DNA of 64,000 nt from Megascapheus bottae (GCA_024803745.1 JANJXV010000024.1:20903927-20967926); one strand, 5' to 3'; positions 1 through 10,192 are shown, counted from the stretch's first letter. The notes: generated from the sequence alone by a model not told the origin. Translations and numbers: made by a program.

Positions 1-132
1 AGAAAAGAGGAAACCCGGAGTCCGCGCCGCTCCCACAGCCGGCAGAGGCTTCGACACGCGGCGTGACCCGAGTCCCGCACATTCGCGGAAGGGCGGGCGG
101 GCAGGGTGGCACACGTGACGACACGTCCTAGA

Positions 133-148
133 ACCCCCCCCCCCCCCG
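133..148. repeat. Poly-C run in CpG island
   Basis: About fourteen consecutive C residues lie inside the candidate promoter. The run is prone to length error in assembly. Confidence 0.9.
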
Positions 149-220
149 GCCACCCTCAGGACCTCCAGCGCCCGGCCGCCGGCTCCCAGTGACACCTCCC
201 CAAGTCTCCAGCCACCTTAC

Positions 221-335
221 CTGCTCAGGACCTGCCTCTCCTGCGCACGCGCCTACCGTTCCGGAAGACCCGCCCCCTTCCCACGCTCCAAGTTCCCGAC
301 CACCCATGCAGAGGGCGCTTCGAGAAACGGAAGTG
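221..335 (-). other. Candidate non-coding first exon with 5' splice site (minus strand)
   Basis: On the minus strand the sequence reads CAG|GTAAGG across 223-215, a near-perfect 5' splice site, placing the intron start at 220. The ETS and NRF1 motifs lie just upstream in transcription direction, so the first exon would run from about 260-335 down to 221. The upper limit is not visible. If the gene is MRPS33 this would be a 5' UTR exon, with coding exons beyond the left edge. Confidence 0.4.
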
Positions 336-660
336 TGGCACCTAGAGTTGGAGCCCCGCCCCCCCGGGGGACGACCCGGAATTACTGGTGTCCAATCTCA
401 GCGCGGGGCCTCGAGAGAAGGGCGGTCCTACAGCGACGCCTGCGCAGTGCGGCTGGGAGGCGTGGCTCGGAGGGACCGTGGGGAGGGGGAGGCGGCGGGG
501 GTTGAGCTGTCTGTCACTCGCTGGGCAGGCCTGGGGCCGGGGGAGCTGCGGCTCGATCGTGGTTGCTTTTCCCTTTCCGTCTAAGGGGCCGAAGTCTTCC
601 TAGAGCAGGTCAGGCCCACTGGCCAGAGGCCTGGCTTGTCCCTGCCACTGGGGACCGGCG

Positions 661-869
661 CGCTCTGCAGCTCCCCACCTCGACCCCACAGGCCAGGAAG
701 CTAATGTCTCTTCAGGACAGTGTTTATCTAGACCCCCTCCCCCTCGGAAAACACTGTATTTCGCTCCCTACTAAATCTGCTTTCAAGCAAGCCACGTTTT
801 GCATGCCTTGTGTACAACTTGATAGCTTGGTTGAGAACCCAGCACCTGTTTATTTATTTCACTTTATTG
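661..869. other. Unassigned sequence
   Basis: Transition from the CpG island to ordinary composition. I see no gene or repeat here. Confidence 0.5.
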
Positions 870-1059
870 GGTGCCAGTCCTGGGACTTGAACTTGAGCCT
901 GGGCACTGCCCCTGAGCTTCTTTTGGCTCAAGGCCAGTAGCTCTACTGTTTGAGCTACAATGCCATCTCTGGCCTTTTCTGGATGTGTGGTACTGAAGAA
1001 TTGAACCCAGGGCTTCATGCATGCTAGGCAAGCACTATCACTAAGCCACATCCAGCCCC
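870..1059 (-). repeat. IDL-Geo SINE (diverged)
   Basis: Reverse copy: Geo monomer, then ID-like monomer, recognisable by GCCAGTCCTGGGACTTGAAC at the left and the ID start GGGGCTGGATGTGGC read from the right end. Many substitutions, so an old copy. Confidence 0.75.
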
Positions 1060-1094
1060 ACCAGCAGCTATTTCTTCTCTTTTCCTTTTTCTTT

Positions 1095-1158
<64 letters not shown>

Positions 1159-1353
1159 TTTTTTTTTTTGCCAGTCCTGGGGTTTCTATTCAGGGCCTGA
1201 GCACTATCCTTAGGTTTTCTCAAGGCTGGAGCTCTGCTGCTTGAGCCACAGCATCATTTCCAGCTTTTTCCATGCATGCAGTACTGAGGAATGCAACCCA
1301 GGTCTTTGTGCATGCTAGGCAAGCACTCTACCACTAGGCCAAACTCCCGGCAC
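1060..1353 (-). repeat. IDL-Geo SINE with tail expanded to a (GAAA)n microsatellite
   Basis: The SINE body is 1170-1353. Directly to its left (the 3' tail side, because the copy is reversed) lies a (CTTT)n/T tract, 1077-1169. Near-identical 15-mers at 1059-1073 and 1354-1368 (13 of 15 match) enclose tract plus body. The microsatellite is therefore the SINE's own tail. Confidence 0.75.
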
Positions 1354-1759
1354 CACCAGCATCTGTTTTTAAGCACAATTCATGGATTAGGTGTTCCAGG
1401 TACTTTGGAATCAAGTCATTTCAGCAGTGAGAAGGTTGACGACTGTCCTCTCTCTTATAGAATTTGTGTTTATTATCACTGGACAGATGCAAGGTTTAGT
1501 AAAGTTTCTTTAAATGCAGGGTCCTTGACAATTGTAGAATAAGAATTTCTGGACAAGTCACAAGGGTAAGAAAACTTGGTGGAGCTTTATTGCGTAAGCA
1601 AGCAGGTAAACAGACAAATGGAAGGGGAAAGTCACTCTAACAGAGTGTGGGTGCTCTCATAGGGAGTTTGAGACACACAGACCCACACACACACAGCAGC
1701 TTCTTGGCTCTTGGGTTGTTTATATAGTAAGGCATGGAGTCTGGCTTCAAAGTATGCAG
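1354..1759. other. Unassigned intergenic sequence
   Basis: No gene and no repeat family that I can name. A short ACACAC run is near 1683-1694. Confidence 0.5.
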
Positions 1760-1910
1760 TGACAGGCTAGCACTCTATCACTGGAATACACTTCTACTTC
1801 CTATTCTTTTGGTGGTTAAAGATAAGAGCTTCATGGAGTTTTCTGCTTAGGCTGGCTTTGAACAGTTCCACTCAGATTTTAGCCTCCTTAGTAGCTAGTA
1901 ACTTATGCAC
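1760..1910 (-). repeat. B1-ID composite SINE, reverse, diverged
   Basis: Reverse copy of the second family: the right arm with GGCTAGCACTCTA leads into the linker (GGTGGTTAAAGATAAGAGC) and the 7SL-like arm (AGCCTCCTTAGTAGCTAG). Both ends are degraded. Confidence 0.6.
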
Positions 1911-2198
1911 ATCTTTCTATATACCTTATCATCTTTAAATTACAAAATATAATGGAGTTAAGGGGATAATGACAAAACTTAGTCTCTATCCACTACAGAC
2001 ACAATTTTTCCCTCAAATGTTTTTTTTTTCATCGTTGGCAGAATCCACCATGCAGAGCCTGTAGATGTGGAGTGCCCGCTGTATTTGCATTCCCCTGTTG
2101 ACTATTTCTTCTTTCTCCATTTTCACTTATTTGTATTACCAGTATGTCTTCTGAATCTATATAAACTACCATAAGTCTTTTCTGAATTGCAGTGAAGT
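1911..2198. other. Unassigned intergenic sequence
   Basis: AT-rich DNA with no recognisable gene or repeat. Confidence 0.5.
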
Positions 2199-2275
2199 GT
2201 ATTAGTCTTTTCCCTCCTTGTTAACACAATACCACAGAGTCAGTAAACTATAAAGGAAATAAAAACTTATAAAGG

Positions 2276-2345
2276 AAACAGGTAGGACATCTGTCTAGCA
2301 AGCATGAGGCACTGAGTTCAAAACTTTGTTCTACAATAAATAAAG
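2276..2345 (+). repeat. ID-like SINE monomer inside the LTR
   Basis: Short tRNA-like unit (GTCTAGCAAGCATGAGGC, B-box-like GAGTTCAAAAC) ending in an A/T-rich tail. It separates two parts of the reversed LTR. Confidence 0.5.
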
Positions 2346-2469
2346 TGATTTTCGAAAAGAAAAGTGATTTCCGTTTTAGTCATGATTCTCTTCCAAAGGG
2401 GAGGACCCACATCTGGTGTTGCACTCCTTGCTAGCTAAGTCCTATGATAGTGAAGGAATCACATGGCAA

Positions 2470-2479
2470 GTGTGTGTGT

Positions 2480-2523
<44 letters not shown>
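2470..2523. repeat. (TG)n microsatellite
   Basis: About 27 TG units with one TATG interruption. Z-DNA-prone and likely polymorphic. Confidence 0.95.
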
Positions 2524-2524
<1 letters not shown>

Positions 2525-2757
2525 GCATGCTATGTGCATGTGCCTGTAGGTTTCCTGGTATCTTACTATGAAATCAGTGTATTCAGTCATGTGGTCTATT
2601 AGTCTCTTCTAAACCTAATCACCTCTAAAAGGCTCCACCTTTAGACACAGTCAGATTAGTTTCCATCCCTTTAATGCTCTACAATAAAAATTAAATTTCA
2701 CCACAGAAAACTTTGGGGAACACATTGAAACCACATCCAGACCATAGCACAAAGTAT

Positions 2758-3107
2758 ACAGAGTAACAGATGAGTGTTTAGGCAGTCTGTATTAAGGCTT
2801 TCATTAAATCATGCTAGTCTCATAGAATTTTCCCTCACATTTCTGGAGGTTCTAAGCTCAAATTAAGTATCGCCAAACCCAAATCAAATGTTGATAGGGA
2901 GGGAAAGGGGGGATCAGTTCTTTGACTCTCAGCATGGAGAGCCTGCTGGCATATTTGGCCTGTGGCCACATCGTTTCTGTTCAAGACCAACATCTTCAGA
3001 TACCAATCACTCTACTCCTTCATTGCCACCAATTCCATGTGTGTTTGGTTTCTCTCTTGTAAAGACACCTGTATGGTATCTAGGATTTACCTGGCTAATC
3101 TAAGATA
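2758..3107. other. Unassigned intergenic sequence
   Basis: No gene or nameable repeat between the MaLR LTR and a young SINE. Confidence 0.5.
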
Positions 3108-3335
3108 GTCTCTACATCTTTTTTTTTTTTTTTTGCCAGTCCTGGGCTGGAGCTCAGGGTCTGAGCACTGTCCTTGGACTTTCTCAAGGCTAGAGTTCTA
3201 CCACTTGAGCCTCAGCACCACTTCCGGCTTTTTTCTATGTATGTGGTACCGAGGAATCGAACCCGGGTCTTCATGCATGCTAGGCAAGCACTTTAACCAC
3301 TAGGCCAAACTCCCGGCCCCGTGTCTCTACATCTT
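3108..3335 (-). repeat. IDL-Geo SINE, near full length, with 13-bp TSD
   Basis: A reverse copy with T-tail, Geo monomer and ID monomer (3121-3322) is flanked by perfect GTCTCTACATCTT repeats at 3108-3120 and 3323-3335. The ID part keeps CGAACCCGGG, the reverse of the Pol III B box region, so it is a young copy. Confidence 0.92.
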
Positions 3336-3616
3336 GAGACCCCTAATTTCACCACACATTGAGAGGCCCTTGTCCAATATAGGGTAACTAACATTTGAAG
3401 ACTTTAGTAATTAGGATCTGCTACTTTTGAGGAACTTTTTTTTTTGCCTATGAGAGAGATGGAAACAGAAAACCCACGAAACTATATCAGCAGAGACTTA
3501 AGGGAAAATTGGAATAATAGGAGTAGAAAAACTAAAATAACAAAACAAGTTAATCCTTTGTGGACATTGACTTTATCTACCTTGCCTCCCAATGAATGTT
3601 TTGCTGTTTTCTTTTC

Positions 3617-3820
3617 TTTTTTTTTTTTTTTTTGCCAGTCCTGGGGCATGAACTCAGAGCCTGAGTGTTGTCCTTGGGTTTTCTCAAAGCTAGAACTCTA
3701 CCATTTGAGCCACAGCACCACTTCTGGATTTTTCTATGTATGTGGTACTGAGGAATGGAACCCAGGTCTTTGTGCATGCTAGCAAGCACTCTACTACCAT
3801 TATGCTAAACTCCTGGCCCC
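3617..3820 (-). repeat. IDL-Geo SINE, reverse
   Basis: T-run, then GCCAGTCCTGGGGC and the two-monomer body, ending at the ID start CTCCTGGCCCC. TTGCTGTT flanks both ends and is a plausible short TSD. Confidence 0.88.
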
Positions 3821-3959
3821 TTGCTGTTGTTATTGTTTTGAGATAAGTCTCTCTTTGTAGTTCCAGCCTTGAACTTTTGATCTTCTTGAGTCATCTTACC
3901 AAGTCCTGGGAATTATTGGTGTGATGCCCAGCCCTTCCAAAAGCCATTTTTTTTCTTAA

Positions 3960-4187
3960 TGTTTTTATTTTTTTGGAGTACTGAGCTTTAAACTCAGTCT
4001 AGAGATTACTTGGCTTGCTTGCTTAGCTGACACTCTACCACTTGAGCCATGACTCCAGCCCTGCTTTTTTTTTTTTTAAAACTGGTTATTGTATCACAGA
4101 CTTCTTCTGCTCAGGCTCACTTCAAACTGCAGATCTCTAGATCTCATGAGTTGCTAGGATTATAGTCATGAGCCACTAGTGCCTGGC
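3960..4187 (-). repeat. B1-ID composite SINE, reverse, old
   Basis: Right arm (CACTCTACCACTTGAGCC) followed by linker and reversed 7SL-like arm (GAGTTGCTAGGATTATAG, CACTAGTGCCTGGC). A T-run splits it near 4063-4077. Confidence 0.65.
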
Positions 4188-4216
4188 ACTAACAATGGTC
4201 TTTTAAGACTACTTCT

Positions 4217-4452
4217 CATAGGTGAGTATAGTGGCATATACCAGCTCCACAGGAGAAACTAGCAGTGGAGCAGGAAGCACAGATTGAATTGTCACTGTCT
4301 GAGGCTGGACCCACACAAAAATGAGAGTCCCTCTCAAAGAAAAAAAAAGAATTAAAGCAAAACAAGTTGGTAGTATGATTCAAGTGGTAGAATGTCCATG
4401 TAGCAAGCGTGATGCCATGAATTCAAACACAAGAACCACCTAAAACAAAACA
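4217..4452 (+). repeat. B1 monomer followed by ID-like monomer (old composite)
   Basis: A plus-strand degraded B1-like unit (to about 4345, A-rich end) is followed by an ID-like unit with GTGATTCAAGTGGTAGAATG character and the B-box-like GAATTCAAACAC. It looks like an ancestral B1-plus-ID dimer. Confidence 0.5.
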
Positions 4453-4569
4453 CCAGACTAACCAAACCCACTGCTTATACTCAGAGACTGCTTTATATTT
4501 TGAGATAGTATTCTTTATTTTTATTTTTTGAGGTCTATTATCTTGTGGGCAGAAAACATGATGCTCTAT

Positions 4570-4860
4570 TTTGGGCCTTGACTGTTCTGCAAAGTCCACG
4601 TGTAGAGTTTAGTCACCAGCTTGGTGCTACTGAGAAGTGATGGAACCTTTAAGAGGTGGGGCCTAAATGAGAGGTCTTAGGCCACTGGTGGTGTGCCCCT
4701 CACTAGGGTAAATTGCTTTGTTTTTCAGCTCAGTTGGCCATTTTGCTCCACCCCAACCTATCACTATAGTGCGCTACCTTGCTACAGGCCCAATACAAGG
4801 AGAGGAATTGGCCGTGGACTGAAATTTCCCAAACTCTGAGCCAAAACAAAGCTTTCTTCT
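4570..4860 (+). repeat. MaLR-type LTR (MST/ORR1-like), solo
   Basis: It contains the class-typical GATGGAACCTTTAAGAGGTG and GGGGCCTAAATGAGAGG blocks and the terminal GTGGACTGAAATTTCCC and GAGCCAAAACAAAG segment. No internal viral sequence is attached. Confidence 0.6.
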
Positions 4861-4884
4861 TTTTTTTTTTTAAGTTGATTTATA

Positions 4885-5118
4885 TTTTCCTCTTTTCTTT
4901 CTTTTTTCTTCTTTTTTTGACCAGTCCTGGGGCTTGAACTCGGGGCCTGGGCACTGTCCTTGGGCTTTCTCAAGGCTAGGACTCTACCACTTGAGCCGCA
5001 ACACCACTTTTGGCTTTTTCTGTGTATGTGGTATGGAGGAATTGAACCAAGGGCTTCCTGCAGGCAAGGTAAGCACTTTACTAGTAGGCCCCATTCTCGG
5101 CCCCTGTTTTCCTCTTTT
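4885..5118 (-). repeat. IDL-Geo SINE with 12-bp TSD
   Basis: The reverse copy (4897-5104) is flanked by perfect TTTTCCTCTTTT repeats at 4885-4896 and 5107-5118. Its body is moderately diverged. Confidence 0.85.
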
Positions 5119-5927
5119 AAGTTAATGGTTAAAGTAATGGAGAAATGAAAGACAAAGCTAACTATGTTAAGTTTTGTTAACATAGTCAAGACCAGCATTA
5201 GATGACATTAGAATGGAAAGTATGAAAATGGATGGCATGGTGTTTCCTGGCATGAAACAATAGGCACATGTGTCTTGGACCATACTGTAAAGTATGCTTC
5301 TCCCACTAGGTTGTGGTAGCAGGGAAAGCCTGTGCTATAGGTGATTTCATTATTCATCATACTATGAGGTTGATATTCCTTACTAGAAGGCAGAGCAAGA
5401 ATCAGAGTTCATATTGACTTCAAATTTGTATTGTGTGGCTTAGGCCAAGGGATAATGTGGTTATATATGGCTTTAAGTAAATCAATTCATAGCACTCCCA
5501 TTTCCATAAGTACTCTTGGCATCACATGGGTTCTTTTCTACTTCTCGATTTAAAATCGTTCTTTGACTTTACAACAGGTAGGTCCATCCCTTACCTGGGG
5601 TACAAAGTCCTCCCAGTCAATAAACAAAAGGATAATTCAAATATCTTTGAGAAAATGTCTTGTAATGTTGGATTAGGGTACCACACATGCTTCTTAACTT
5701 TCCTATCTCTTCTTGTCACACACTTATATGTATGCCAGTTAAGGGTGAAGTATAGTTGTTAGAAGTATTAGTAACTAGGTATTTGTTGAAATTTTTCAGA
5801 AATCATATGTACTGTGTGAATGTGAATGGACGTATCTTTTAAGTTGCCTAAGAAGTGCATTGTGGTTAACAGAGTATCTGCTAAGAAGAAAGCAAAATTA
5901 GCATGGAAAAGAAATATTCAACCCTCA
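5119..5927. other. Unassigned intergenic sequence with a small hairpin
   Basis: About 800 bp without a recognisable repeat or gene. A 10-bp perfect inverted repeat, ACTATGTTAA (5161-5170) and TTAACATAGT (5177-5186), has a 6-nt loop. Confidence 0.5.
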
Positions 5928-6178
5928 ATATATATTTTTTGTTCTTGGTACTTGAATTCAGGGCCTCATGCTCAATCTGCTTTTTTACTCATTGCTGGTA
6001 CTCTACTATCTGAGCCATGCTTCCAGTCTACCTTTCTGCTATACTGCTAGTTACTTTGGAGATGAAGTCTCAAAGACTTTTTTTTTTTTTGGTCTTGGTT
6101 GATTTTTCGAACCTTGCTCCTCAGGTTTCAGCCTCCTAAGTAGCTAGGATTACAGATGCAAGTCACTGGCAGCTGGCT
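5928..6178 (-). repeat. B1-ID composite SINE, reverse, old
   Basis: Right-arm remnant (GTACTTGAATTCAGGGCC, GTACTCTACTATCTGAGCC), linker, then reversed 7SL-like arm ending CACTGGCAGCTGGCT. Confidence 0.65.
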
Positions 6179-6670
6179 TAACCCTCAATTCTACTTTACA
6201 TACTTCAACACAATTCCTTGAGCTTTTCTCAACCTTTATCCACAAAAAGTGTCATTAACTGAAAAGAAAAAGAGACTTGAAATAGCTGAAGTGTTGGAGT
6301 CGAGAGACAGGGATTATTATTCACATAATATCGATTGTTTTTAGGGACACATTCCACTGAAATAACCTGCACAGAATCACACATAATTTTATTTTAAATG
6401 TGATATGTGCTGTTCAAAAAGGCTTACCATGCTTGGTGATAATGATACAGTCAAATACTTCTCATCTCCCTCTCCTTTGGTTGGATTATATTTCATGGGG
6501 GTTGGATAAGGCCCTGTTTTTCATCCTCTGACAATGAGTTATGAGCAGGAGTCAAGAGTCACCTTGTGGCCAGCACAGTTAATTATCCTTATGAATATTC
6601 AATTCTCTCCCTGACTGCTCTGTCAGTCAGTGCGCCTAAGAGGTTATAACAGGTGCATCCTGGTGTGCCA
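6179..6670. other. Unassigned intergenic sequence
   Basis: No gene or clear repeat seen. Confidence 0.5.
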
Positions 6671-6718
6671 GTCAGAGTGCTAGGATTACAGGTGTGAACC
6701 ATCACTCCTCTCCCACTG
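6671..6718 (-). repeat. B1 fragment
   Basis: Short reversed 7SL-arm remnant (GTGCTAGGATTACAGGTGTG). Confidence 0.5.
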
Positions 6719-6934
6719 GCACTTGGCTTTAAATAATACTTGAACTAATACTATGCATTTGGTAATGTTGTTTTTCACTTTAACAAACTTCAAAAGCACA
6801 CATTCTAATATAATTAATTGAGTTGAAAATGAAGTTAAGACATTTCCTTAAAGTGAATCTGACCTAGATGATTGATTGACAAGTCAGATCGGTTTTACTA
6901 ATTAGATCATACAACCAACAGGTTGTTTTTTATT

Positions 6935-7165
6935 AAAGATAAGTTGAGGGCCGGGAGTTTGGCCTAGTGGTTAAAGTGCTTGCCTAGCATGCATGAAGAC
7001 CCGGGTTCGATTCCTCGGTACCACATACATAGAAAAAAAAAAAGCCAGAAGTGGTGCTGAGGCTCAAGTGGTAGAGCTCTAGCCTTGAGAAAGTCCAAGG
7101 ACAGTGCTCATGCCCTGAGCTCAAGCCCAGGACTGGCAAAAAAAAAAAAAAAAAAGATAAGTTGA
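6935..7165 (+). repeat. IDL-Geo SINE, full length and young, with 13-bp TSD
   Basis: Complete plus-strand copy, body 6948-7134 plus A-tail. It has an intact tRNA-type A box (about 6960-6971, TGGCCTAGTGGT) and a perfect B box GGTTCGATTCC (7004-7014), then linker, Geo monomer and A-tail. Perfect AAAGATAAGTTGA duplications lie at 6935-6947 and 7153-7165. With the copy at 58,765 it is the best candidate for a recently active subfamily. Confidence 0.95.
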
Positions 7166-7771
7166 ATAAGCCATATCTGCATCTCCAAGGTCTGGTATGC
7201 ATGTGTTTATGGAAGCATGTGTGTATCTAAGTGCTCTGTGCATATGTGTATGTGTACTATATGTGTGTATATAACAATATTTCGTATTAGCAATATTTCT
7301 ATTTTCCTAATTTAGCTATCCTTTCCAAGAGTTATTTCAGGTAAACAAGTGCTTCTAGAGGAAAGCAAAACAAATATAGATTTGGCAGATCTCAGTATTA
7401 CATTTTTGGTCTCTTTCCCAGACATTGTGAAGAGAATGACTATAATGACTATATAATAATTCTTTTAAAGACCAGATTGTAAACAGTTCTTTCATTTTTA
7501 ATGTAATTGAAGGAGGAATTAGTTAAAGTTTTTGATGATCGATCACTGCAAATAATCTTTGTGATGGATTTCTCTTTACTGGGTGTAGAATTCAATAATT
7601 GGGTGAGACAGTCATATGAGGCATGTTCACTAGGGATGCTGATGTTCAAGAGTTTGATTCTGGTATATCTAGCTGTCATTTTATTGTACGTTGAATTCTG
7701 TTAATTTCTTTGATCTGTAGCCATATGTCTTCCATAAAATTTGGGACATTTTGGCTACTATTTATGAAGTT
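7166..7771. other. Unassigned, possibly very old L1
   Basis: AT-rich. CTGGGTGTAGAATTC near 7579-7594 faintly resembles antisense L1 but the match is too weak to call. No gene seen. Confidence 0.3.
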
Positions 7772-8016
7772 TTTTGTTTTCTTTTTGTACCAATCCTGAG
7801 GCTTAAACTCAGTCCTGGACATTGTCCTTGAGCTCTTTTGCTCAAGGTTAGTGCTTTACCACTTAGAGCCACAGCACTGCTTCAGGTTTTCTGATGGTTG
7901 ATTGGAGATAAGAGCTCATGGCTTTTACTTTTCAGGCTGGCTTTGAACTGTGATCTTCAGATTTCATCCTCTTTAGTTACTATGACTATGGGCGTGAGCC
8001 ACTAGTTCCTGGTTGA
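7772..8016 (-). repeat. B1-ID composite SINE, reverse
   Basis: Right arm (CCAATCCTGAGGCTTAAAC), linker GGTTGATTGGAGATAAGAGC, then reversed B1 arm ending GTGAGCCACTAGTTCCTGG. Confidence 0.75.
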
Positions 8017-8355
8017 GAAATTCTTTTTATATCAATACTTCTCCGGTCTTTCAAGGGTTTCAAAGAAAGGATTGTATAGATCATTTGATAAAATTGTGTT
8101 GAGTTCTTCCATCCTGTGTTCTTCTGATAGAATAATGTTTTATTAATCCATTTTGAAATGTATAAATTCTTTCATCTGTTATGACCTCTGTTTTGTGAAG
8201 GAGTTCATTTGGTGACTTTTCAAGGGTTACCCTTTTCACTTCTAAAATTTAAAGCTGATTGTTTGCTAATCATTTCTTCATTGCTATTTAAGTTGGAGTG
8301 TTTACCTTTACCTAATGAAATGTGGACATTTTAGTTACTTTAAAGTCTGCCTGAG

Positions 8356-9055
8356 TTTATAGAAAAACATGCTCAAGTATTCATAGTAGTTTTATTTATT
8401 TTTTTTTTTTAAGGTCTGAATCTGGGACTCAAACTCAGTACCTTCCACATTTGCTAATTGGTTATAACTCTACTAACTGAGCCATACCTCTAACCCCAGT
8501 AGTTTTATTTACACTATTTATAAGTAGCCCTCACTACAAAACATTTCAAATGTCCACCAAGTGGTAACTAGATAAGAAAATTGTGGTACCATATACAATG
8601 TATATAAGTATAAATATGAAAATAAGTAATGCCAAACATAAATATGCTATAAAATTAATAAATAATAAAATATACAATGTAAGTAGTGGCATATATAAGT
8701 GATAAAAAGATACATTATAGGCACACAGAACTAAATGATTGAACCTAAACAGTATTATACTAAATGGAAGAAATCAGATAGAAAGGGCAACATGCACTCA
8801 GGGAAAGGCATTGTGCAGGGAGGTGGAAACCCACTGTAGACACAAACCCACAGTGTCCAATGGCCAGGGCATAGACTCACCTCCAAGGGTCCCCAGAGAA
8901 ATTTTCTGAGTAATAAAATGTCTTCAGCTATGTTAGTGGTTACAAAACTGCATATTTCTGCCTCAAATTGTCAAGCTATATCTAAAAAGCTGAATTTTAT
9001 GGTATGTAAATTATACCTCTATAAAGTAGAATTTTTAAACAAGATGGGTTCTTTT
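8356..9055 (+). repeat. Old L1 (L1M-type) 3' end, interrupted by an ID SINE
   Basis: Plus-strand L1 3' region: the ORF2-end segment (ATTCATAGTAG, TTTCAAATGTCCACCAAG, AAATTGTGGTACCATATACA), then the 3' UTR ending in the characteristic TATGTAAATTATACCTCTAT near 9004-9023. The SINE at 8399-8497 splits it. It is non-functional. Confidence 0.75.
8385..8511 (-). repeat. ID-like SINE monomer with 14-bp TSD inside L1M
   Basis: A reversed ID-like unit with T-tail (8399-8497) is flanked by perfect AGTAGTTTTATTTA at 8385-8398 and 8498-8511. Removing it restores continuous L1 sequence. It has no Geo partner. Confidence 0.85.
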
Positions 9056-9184
9056 TATAGCTGGTTGAATGAATGCCTCCTTTACTTCTTCCTTTTTAAC
9101 ATTTAGATTTTGCTCCGTAAAAAATGAAGATAGAGCTAAATCTCTAGTCCTACCCCTCCACTGCCTTTCCCAGAGCTAATGACT

Positions 9185-9655
9185 TCTCTGTGATGGGTGT
9201 GTATCATTCCCGTGTGTTTATTTTTACTTTTAGGACATGTGTATGTATCTGTAAATAGTATACAAACAATGATTTCTTGTTTAAAAATTGCATAGATGGT
9301 ATTATTCTGTATGGATCTTTTGCAGCTTGCTTCAATTACTTGAAATTGTGTGTTTGAGATTCATCATGTTAATGTATACAGAAATAACTCATCCATTTTA
9401 ATTTATGTAGAGTATTCCACTATATGAATAAATTATGGTTATTGAACCATATTTACACTAAGGTGACAGTTGTCTCCATTTTGGGGGGTAGGTTATCGGA
9501 AACAATGATCCCGTGAATATCTTTCTACAGAATGCCTTTAGTATATTTAGGTATGAATCACTTTAGAAATGGTATTGCTGGCTTAAGGGACCAAGCACCT
9601 CTAACTTGGCTTGCCCTTCCAAATGATTTATATCCCACTGGCAATGAATTTGATA
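9185..9655 (-). repeat. Old L1 (L1M-type) 3' ORF2 fragment, reverse
   Basis: Antisense L1: ACTCATCCATTTTAATTTAT, a diverged run through CCGTGAATATCTTTCTAC, then GGTATTGCTGGCTTAAGGGA and a final block CCCACTGGCAATGAATTTGA. It lies opposite to the L1M copy just upstream. Confidence 0.65.
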
Positions 9656-9901
9656 TTTGTTAGGCTCAGATTTATTCACCTCAGCCTAACTTCATGTGTG
9701 TATCTTGAGTTACTAAGAAGCCATCCATCTCTTATATCATAACCTCTTCCTTGCCTTTTCCCAATCCTATTCCTTCTTTCAAGTTAGTTATCTGTATATA
9801 CAATCCACTAATATTCTAGAAGCTGGACCAAAAGTCTGTGTCATCCCTGAGCTCTGTCCACCATCTTTTCTGACCTCCATCCTCTCAAACTTGCTTCTCT
9901 T
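9656..9901. other. Unassigned sequence
   Basis: Nothing recognisable between the L1M fragment and the TTTA repeat. Confidence 0.4.
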
Positions 9902-9946
9902 TATTTATTTATTTATTTATTCATTTATTTATTTATTTATTTATTT
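9902..9946. repeat. (TTTA)n microsatellite
   Basis: About eleven TTTA units with one TTCA interruption. Confidence 0.95.
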
Positions 9947-10054
9947 TGCCTACACTTACTGTGGGTTTCTTACTAATGTCTTAACCTCTATGGGATCCTT
10001 ACACCTTCCTGCCTGTTTTCATTGCATAATGATTTGGTTTTTATTTTGGGCTTG

Positions 10055-10150
10055 AGAAGGAGTCTTGCTATCTTTTTGAAGCTTGGCTTCATCCTTATAA
10101 TCCTCCTACTTCTGATTCCTGTGTAGGCTGGAATTACAGATGCAGGTCAT
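10055..10150 (-). repeat. B1 monomer, reverse, old
   Basis: GAGAAGGAGTCTTGCTATC and GGCTGGAATTACAGATGCAG correspond to the reversed 7SL-like arm. No right arm is attached. Confidence 0.55.
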
Positions 10151-10192
10151 ATGATTTCTTAAACTTTGTTAATATGTTAAGTTACACAGATT

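Larger units (their letters stand above)
1..660 (-). promoter_or_regulatory. CpG-island promoter, probably of a minus-strand gene leaving the left edge (MRPS33 candidate)
   Basis: The segment is strongly GC- and CpG-rich and then drops abruptly to ordinary composition. It holds an NRF1-type site TGCGCACGCGCC (242-253), a palindromic ETS core TTCCGGAA (259-266) and a second ETS core CGGAAGTG (328-335). This set is typical of nuclear genes for mitochondrial proteins. A minus-strand donor CAG|GTAAGG lies just below them. Human gene order puts MRPS33 (mitochondrial small-subunit ribosomal protein, minus strand) immediately before TMEM178B. The identity is inferred from synteny and motifs; no MRPS33 coding sequence is in the window. 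A divergent plus-strand transcript is also possible. Confidence 0.6.
2199..2757 (-). repeat. MaLR-type LTR (MST/MLT1-like), reverse, interrupted
   Basis: The left end reads like the reverse complement of the MST/THE1-class LTR terminus (TGTATTAGTC, then ATACCACAGA and TATAAAGGAA). The right part carries the familiar reversed start (CCTAATCACCTC, CATAGCAC). A short ID copy (2276-2345) and a TG microsatellite (2470-2523) interrupt it. It is a solo LTR with no internal retroviral sequence. Confidence 0.6.

Noticed and set aside
3444..3789. Recurrent ~70-110-codon frames with a shared motif such as HLSLSTTSGFF
   Set aside because: The same peptide appears in dozens of places because it is the SINE read in one frame; not a gene family.
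6948..7020. tRNA gene look-alike with intact A and B boxes
   Set aside because: It is the left monomer of a SINE with A-tail and TSDs; the sequence would not fold into a complete cloverleaf with a normal acceptor stem.
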